DNA from: Rubrobacter sp.
GTDB taxonomy: Bacteria > Actinomycetota > Rubrobacteria > Rubrobacterales > Rubrobacteraceae
Length of the DNA stretch: 8,480 bases
Direction: 5' to 3'
NCBI GenBank assembly: GCA_019247245.1
Contig: JAFAPF010000533.1
Span: forward strand, 1 to 8,480
Of the stretch, positions 4,548 through 8,480 are shown one piece after another. The notes under the pieces were generated by a model. The model was not told the origin of the DNA, searched no databases, and saw only the letters and a list, made by a program, of their open reading frames with translations. Every line of letters begins with the position of its first letter. Positions within the stretch are counted from its first letter, which is position 1. Both the position numbers and the translations under genes were made by a program.

Positions 4548-6107
4548 CTACCTCTTTTCAGATGAAGCGTTCACCCCGTACTCGAGACCATCCACGAGGG
4601 CCTGCCAGGAGGCTTCGATGATATTCTCCCCAACGCCGACGGCCCCCCAGACGTGCTTGCCATCCGTGGAGTCGATAAGAACACGGGTCGTGGCGGCGGT
4701 CGCTCGGTGCTCGTCGAGGATACGTACCTTGTAGTTCGAGAGGTGTATCTCCTTGAGTTCCGGGTAGTAGGGACCTATCGCCTGCCGCATGGCGCGGTCG
4801 AGAGCGTTCACCGGGCCGTTGCCCTCAGCCGTCGAGATCGTACGCTGCCCCTTAACGAGGAGCTTGACGGTGGCCTCGGTGTTGGTCTGGCCGTCGGCTC
4901 TTTTTTCAGAGATGATACGGAACGTTTCTAGCTCGAACAGAGGCTTCGTATCCCCGGTGGTGCGTCCTATAAGAAGAGCGAGCGAGGCATCGGCTGCCTC
5001 GTAGTGGTAACCCTCGTACTCGCGCTGCTTTATCGCTGAGAGTACGGCCGCAACGTCTACCGCGTCGAGGCCCAGCTCCTTTGCTTTGGCGCGGATCGCA
5101 TTCTTCCCTGAGAGCTCCCCAACCGGCGTGCGCCGTACGTTGCCTACCTGCTCTGGGGCCACGTGTTCGTAGGTTGCAGGATCCTTAAAGATACCATTCA
5201 TGTGCAACCCACCCTTGTGGGCGAACGCGCTGTGTCCTACGTATGGTCTGTGGGAGTCGGGCGTCAGGTTCATCAGCTCCGAGACGTAATTCGAGACTTC
5301 GGTGAGCCTCCTGAGACGCTCATCGTCCAGTACCTTGAGGCCCATCTTTAGCTGGAGGTTGGCGATGGTGGTTATAAGGTCACAGTTGCCGCAGCGTTCA
5401 CCCACGCCGTTGATAGTTCCCTGCACGTGGGTAGCCCCAGCCTCAACCGCGGCCAGGGCGTTCGCTACCCCGCAGCCGGCATCGTTGTGGGTGTGGATGC
5501 CGATTTCCATGCCCGGAAACTCCCGAACAGTGCGTCCCACCACAGCCTTGAGCTCCGTCGGTAGCGTGCCGCCGTTCGTGTCACAGAGGACGAGGGTGGT
5601 AGCACCTGCTTCGGCTGCGGTTCGTAGGATCGAAAGAGCATACTCAGGGTCGTCACGGAAGCCGTCGAAGTAGTGCTCGGCGTCGAAGATTACCTCCTTC
5701 CCCGCCGTCTTGAGATACGCTACCGTGTCCCTCACGGAGGCACGGTTCTCCTCAATTGTGGCACGCAGTACCTTCTCCACGTGCAGCTTCCAGCTCTTGG
5801 CCACGATGCACGCCACGGGAGCGGAAAGGCGGGGGAGAGTGGTGATGGCCGGGTCATCCTCGGCACTTCCACCGGGACGCCTGGCGCGGGTAAAGGCGAC
5901 AAGACGCGCGTTCCTCAGCTCCGCGGCATCGAAGTTCTCGAAGAACTCGAGGTCTTTGGGGTTCGAGGTGGGAAAGCCGGCTTCGATATAGTGGAGGCCC
6001 AAGGCATCGAGCTCGCGGGCTATACGGGTCTTGTCCTCTGTCGTCAAGCTCACACCCTCGCGCTGGGTTCCATCCCTTAAGGTAGTGTCGAAAAGTTGTA
6101 TGCTCAT
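4548..6107 (-). CDS. cimA: (R)-Citramalate synthase
   Basis: Condenses pyruvate with acetyl-CoA to (R)-citramalate, the first step of the threonine-independent route to 2-ketobutyrate and isoleucine; cytoplasmic. From ATG 6107 the product is 519 residues, normal for this family. Seen: an HMGL-like TIM barrel with FDTTLRDGTQREG (6-18), LCDTNGG (174-180), the metal-binding HTHND (205-209) and NGVGERCGN (233-241), then GHSAFAHKGGLH (291-302). The C-terminal region from about 390 has the LeuA-dimer regulatory fold, which binds the feedback inhibitor (isoleucine in CimA). FAHKGGLH and KDPATYEHV are typical of CimA rather than LeuA (compare FLHESGIH in the leuA here). Longer starts up to 6134 exist, but ATG 6107 overlaps the leuB stop as ATGA and has AGGAG four bases upstream, so translation is probably coupled to leuB. 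It is the last gene of the minus-strand operon. Confidence 0.93.
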   Translation of the reverse strand: MSIQLFDTTLRDGTQREGVSLTTEDKTRIARELDALGLHYIEAGFPTSNPKDLEFFENFDAAELRNARLVAFTRARRPGGSAEDDPAITTLPRLSAPVACIVAKSWKLHVEKVLRATIEENRASVRDTVAYLKTAGKEVIFDAEHYFDGFRDDPEYALSILRTAAEAGATTLVLCDTNGGTLPTELKAVVGRTVREFPGMEIGIHTHNDAGCGVANALAAVEAGATHVQGTINGVGERCGNCDLITTIANLQLKMGLKVLDDERLRRLTEVSNYVSELMNLTPDSHRPYVGHSAFAHKGGLHMNGIFKDPATYEHVAPEQVGNVRRTPVGELSGKNAIRAKAKELGLDAVDVAAVLSAIKQREYEGYHYEAADASLALLIGRTTGDTKPLFELETFRIISEKRADGQTNTEATVKLLVKGQRTISTAEGNGPVNALDRAMRQAIGPYYPELKEIHLSNYKVRILDEHRATAATTRVLIDSTDGKHVWGAVGVGENIIEASWQALVDGLEYGVNASSEKR

Positions 6108-7171
6108 GCGACTCCTTCTCCGGCTGCCGTCCATCTGCTCACAGCTCTCATAACGTCTCCGGTACTCTTACTACCCCCAATGTCCGGCGTCTTGAAACCG
6201 GCTTCCACGGCAACCGAGACGCCCTGCTGTATGGCTCCGGCAACGTCTGGACGCCCCAAAGCGTGACGGAACAACATCGCGGCAGAGAGGATTGCTGCGT
6301 AGGGATTTGCCTTGCCGCTTCCCGCTATGTCCGGGGCGGAGCCGTGTACGGGCTCGAAGATGCCGGGCGTACCTGGCAGCCCCAACGACGCCGAGGGCAG
6401 CATGCCCATCGAGCCCGGGAGCATCGCCGCCTCGTCGGAGAGGATGTCTCCAAAGAGGTTCTCGGTGAGGATCACGTCGAACCGCTTTGGGTCCCGGATC
6501 AGGAACATGGCAGCGGCGTCCACGAGCAAATGATCAAGCGCGACGCCTGGATACTCGCCGGCCACATCCTCGACGACCACCCGCCATAGCCGACTCGTGG
6601 CCAATATGTTGGCCTTATCCACCGACGTCACCCTTCCCTTGCGACCCTCCGCCGCCTCGAAGGCTACCCTCGCTACCTGTTCAATCTCCTCGCGGGTATA
6701 GACGCTCAGATCGCTCGCCTTCTCTTTGCTCTCCACCTTCTCCCCAAAATAAATACCGCCGGTCAATTCGCGGACTATCAAAACGTCTACCCCCTCGACG
6801 ACCTCCTCCTTTAAGGTTGAGGCGGAAAGCAGAGCCGGTATCGCCTCTACCGGGCGCAGGTTTGCAAACGCGCCAAGGGCTTTCCTGAGCTTCAAGAGCC
6901 CGGCTTCGGGGCGTAGCGGCCCTCGATCGAAGTCCGGATGGCCGACCGCCCCGAGCAGCACTGCGTCTGCGGCCCGTGCTTTCTCTAACGTCTCTTCGGT
7001 GACCGGCTCGCCCTCTTCTCGGATCGCCACTCCCCCTATCTTGCGTTCCTCATAGGAGAGCTCTATCCTGAAGTGCCTAGCCGCAACATCCATCACAGTC
7101 CGGGCGGCATCGATGACCTCCGGCCCGATGCCATCGCCCGGGAGCAGTAGTACGTGAAATGAGCTTCGCAT
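6104..7171 (-). CDS. leuB: 3-Isopropylmalate dehydrogenase
   Basis: Oxidises (2R,3S)-3-isopropylmalate with NAD+ and decarboxylates it to 2-ketoisocaproate in leucine synthesis; in organisms with CimA the same enzyme usually also converts 3-methylmalate to 2-ketobutyrate. The 355 residues match the family length. Seen: PGDGIGPEV (11-19), the substrate-binding LRKALGAFANLRP (95-107), RELTGGIYFG (134-143, Arg134 and Tyr141), catalytic Lys186 in VDKAN, metal aspartates Asp218 (LVDAAAM) and Asp242/Asp246 (NLFGDILSDEA), and the NAD-site HGSAPDIAG (276-284). The ATG at 7171 is well supported by GGAG five bases upstream. It lies 68 bases after leuA and overlaps cimA by four bases, placing it in the middle of a leuA-leuB-cimA operon. 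The motifs exclude isocitrate dehydrogenase; tartrate/malate dehydrogenase-type relatives are possible but unlikely in this context. Confidence 0.95.
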   Translation of the reverse strand: MRSSFHVLLLPGDGIGPEVIDAARTVMDVAARHFRIELSYEERKIGGVAIREEGEPVTEETLEKARAADAVLLGAVGHPDFDRGPLRPEAGLLKLRKALGAFANLRPVEAIPALLSASTLKEEVVEGVDVLIVRELTGGIYFGEKVESKEKASDLSVYTREEIEQVARVAFEAAEGRKGRVTSVDKANILATSRLWRVVVEDVAGEYPGVALDHLLVDAAAMFLIRDPKRFDVILTENLFGDILSDEAAMLPGSMGMLPSASLGLPGTPGIFEPVHGSAPDIAGSGKANPYAAILSAAMLFRHALGRPDVAGAIQQGVSVAVEAGFKTPDIGGSKSTGDVMRAVSRWTAAGEGVA

Positions 7172-7239
7172 CCTATCTCCTAAACGAGCCGCAGCATACC
7201 TTCAGGCCGGGGTGTTTCCAGACCTGTGCTAGGATTCTC
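7172..7239 (-). promoter_or_regulatory. leuA-leuB spacer with leuB ribosome site
   Basis: The 68-base spacer ends in TAGGAGATAGG directly before the leuB ATG. I see no terminator or promoter in it, so leuA and leuB are probably co-transcribed. There is no trace of leuC or leuD, which often sit between these two genes. Confidence 0.5.
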
Positions 7240-8478
7240 TCAAGGTGCGACCCACGTAGCTTTCACCCGGCCCGCCGTGTACACATTGACTGCCCGTACA
7301 TAGGCTCGAGCTGCGGCCTCGACAACGTCCTGAGAGAGCCCGCGTCCGGCGTATTCTTGCCCCTCGAACTCTACCGAGACCCTGACCTCGCCCAGGGCAT
7401 CCTTACCGCCCGTAACGGCGTCGATCCGGAAGTCCGTCAGGCGTCCCTTAATCCCAGTCGCCGCGTCGATCGCACGGAAGACCGCATCAACTGGTCCCTC
7501 ACCTTCGGCCTCCGCCTCGAACGTGCCATGCTCGGCGTGCGAGATTGTAACCGCTGCCCGGCTCTGTCGGCCCGTAGCTGCTACCACCCGGAACGCGTCC
7601 AGAACGAACTTGCCCTCAAATGACCCGAGCTCGTCCGCCGCGATCGCCTCAAGGTCGGCGGCGGTGATAAACCTCTTGTGGTCGGCGATCTCCTTGAAGC
7701 GGGTGAACGCTCGCTTGAGGGTCTCGCCCTCCAAGATGTAGCCCAGCTCTTCGAGGGCATCCTTCAACGCGTGGCGACCGGAATGCTTACCGAGGAAGAT
7801 GTTGGTCCCTTCGAGCCCGATGTCCTTGGGCGTCATGATCTCAAACGTGCGACGGTCCTTCAGCACCCCGTCCTGGTGTATGCCAGACTCATGCAAGAAG
7901 GCGTTGCGGCCCACCACGGCCTTATTTGGTGGTACCTCATATCCTGTCATGTTCGAGACTAAACGCGAGGTGTTAGCGAGTTGTGCGGTATTTACCCCAA
8001 CCTCCACCTTATAGTGGTCTTTACGGGTGATGAGTGCCATCACAACCTCCTCCAAAGAGGCGTTTCCGGCCCGCTCCCCAATCCCATTCACCGCAACCTC
8101 GACCTGCCGTACCCCTATCTGTACGCCTGCTAAAGAGTTTGCCACCGCGAGCCCTAGGTCGTCGTGACAATGCACCGAAAGTACCCGCTCGTTGAGTAGC
8201 GGCACCCTCTCCTGGAGCTCCTGCAAGAATGCAGAGAACTCTACCGGGGTCGTGTAGCCCACCGTGTCAGCGATGTTGATGACGTCGGCACCGGCTTCGA
8301 CGGCCGCCGCGACGACCTCGGCGAGGTACCCGAGCTCCGTCCTCGTAGCGTCCATCGGCGAGAATTCGACTTCGGGACAGAGGTCCTTGGCGAACGAGAC
8401 CGCTTCTCCGGCGAGCCTGCAGATCTCCTCCTTATTCGAGCGCATCTGGTATTCGATGTGTAGATCTGAGGTGCCGAC
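7240..8478 (-). CDS. leuA: 2-Isopropylmalate synthase, N-terminus outside window
   Basis: Condenses 2-ketoisovalerate with acetyl-CoA to 2-isopropylmalate, the committing step of leucine synthesis. The visible 412 residues run to the TGA at 7242-7240; roughly 100 N-terminal residues, with the DTTLRDGEQ motif, lie beyond the right edge. The ATG at 8445 is internal, since the frame continues upstream as a conserved segment ([16 protein letters not shown]). Seen: [22 protein letters not shown], the metal-binding [41 protein letters not shown] and GKHSGRHAL. These mark the catalytic barrel and linker of a true LeuA rather than CimA or homocitrate synthase. A C-terminal LeuA-dimer domain of about 130 residues, the leucine feedback site in characterised enzymes, follows. 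As the first visible gene of the operon, its regulatory leader (attenuator or T-box, if any) lies outside the window. Confidence 0.95.
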   Translation of the reverse strand, partial: VGTSDLHIEYQMRSNKEEICRLAGEAVSFAKDLCPEVEFSPMDATRTELGYLAEVVAAAVEAGADVINIADTVGYTTPVEFSAFLQELQERVPLLNERVLSVHCHDDLGLAVANSLAGVQIGVRQVEVAVNGIGERAGNASLEEVVMALITRKDHYKVEVGVNTAQLANTSRLVSNMTGYEVPPNKAVVGRNAFLHESGIHQDGVLKDRRTFEIMTPKDIGLEGTNIFLGKHSGRHALKDALEELGYILEGETLKRAFTRFKEIADHKRFITAADLEAIAADELGSFEGKFVLDAFRVVAATGRQSRAAVTISHAEHGTFEAEAEGEGPVDAVFRAIDAATGIKGRLTDFRIDAVTGGKDALGEVRVSVEFEGQEYAGRGLSQDVVEAAARAYVRAVNVYTAGRVKATWVAP

Positions 8479-8480
8479 AA

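Noticed and set aside
5673..6080. 135-codon plus-strand ORF opposite cimA
   Set aside because: It is an antisense shadow of cimA produced by GC-rich codon bias, without a ribosome site.
7159..7623. 154-codon plus-strand ORF across the end of leuA and the start of leuB
   Set aside because: Shadow of two well-supported genes; no family resemblance.

Overview
The window looks like a chromosomal stretch from a moderately GC-rich bacterium. It uses ATG, GTG and TTG starts, mostly with purine-rich Shine-Dalgarno sites. A deep-branching actinobacterium is my weak guess, from the leuA-leuB-cimA set and general protein style; no sequence here proves the lineage. No tRNA, rRNA, CRISPR array, transposase or phage gene was seen.

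Left part (1-2865) is gene-poor. It begins with the N-terminal 127 residues of a ribokinase-like sugar kinase on the minus strand. A gap of roughly 570 bases follows with no convincing gene. Next come two small unrecognised genes facing each other tail to tail: a helical soluble protein (954-1271, +) and a single-pass membrane protein (1275-1619, -, TTG start behind a duplicated Shine-Dalgarno). Positions 1914-2542 (-) hold a badly decayed dedA-family membrane protein gene. Its reading frame can be followed by eye through four frameshifts and two nonsense codons, and a terminator-like hairpin survives behind it. A short interrupted reading frame (2677-2847, +) may be another remnant. This part reads as a zone of gene decay.

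Middle (2866-4503, +): a YfcE/MJ0936-type metallophosphoesterase, then a two-helix potassium-channel-like protein with cytoplasmic RCK (TrkA-N/TrkA-C) domains. Its selectivity filter reads TIGFK instead of the classic TVGYG. A perfect TATAAT lies in the short gap between the two, so the channel gene may have its own promoter.

Right part (8480-4548, all -) is a branched-chain amino acid operon: leuA (start outside the window), leuB, then cimA, whose ATG overlaps the leuB stop as ATGA. LeuA commits 2-ketoisovalerate to leucine. CimA commits pyruvate to (R)-citramalate, the threonine-independent route to 2-ketobutyrate and isoleucine. LeuB can oxidise the intermediates of both branches (3-isopropylmalate and 3-methylmalate). 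The isomerase genes leuCD, needed by both, are not between these genes and must lie elsewhere if the pathway is complete.

I did not find an undescribed multi-gene system. The best points for a second look are the dissected dedA pseudogene, the variant channel filter, the two unknown small genes with unusual leader structure, and a perfect 11-bp inverted repeat at 1707-1734.
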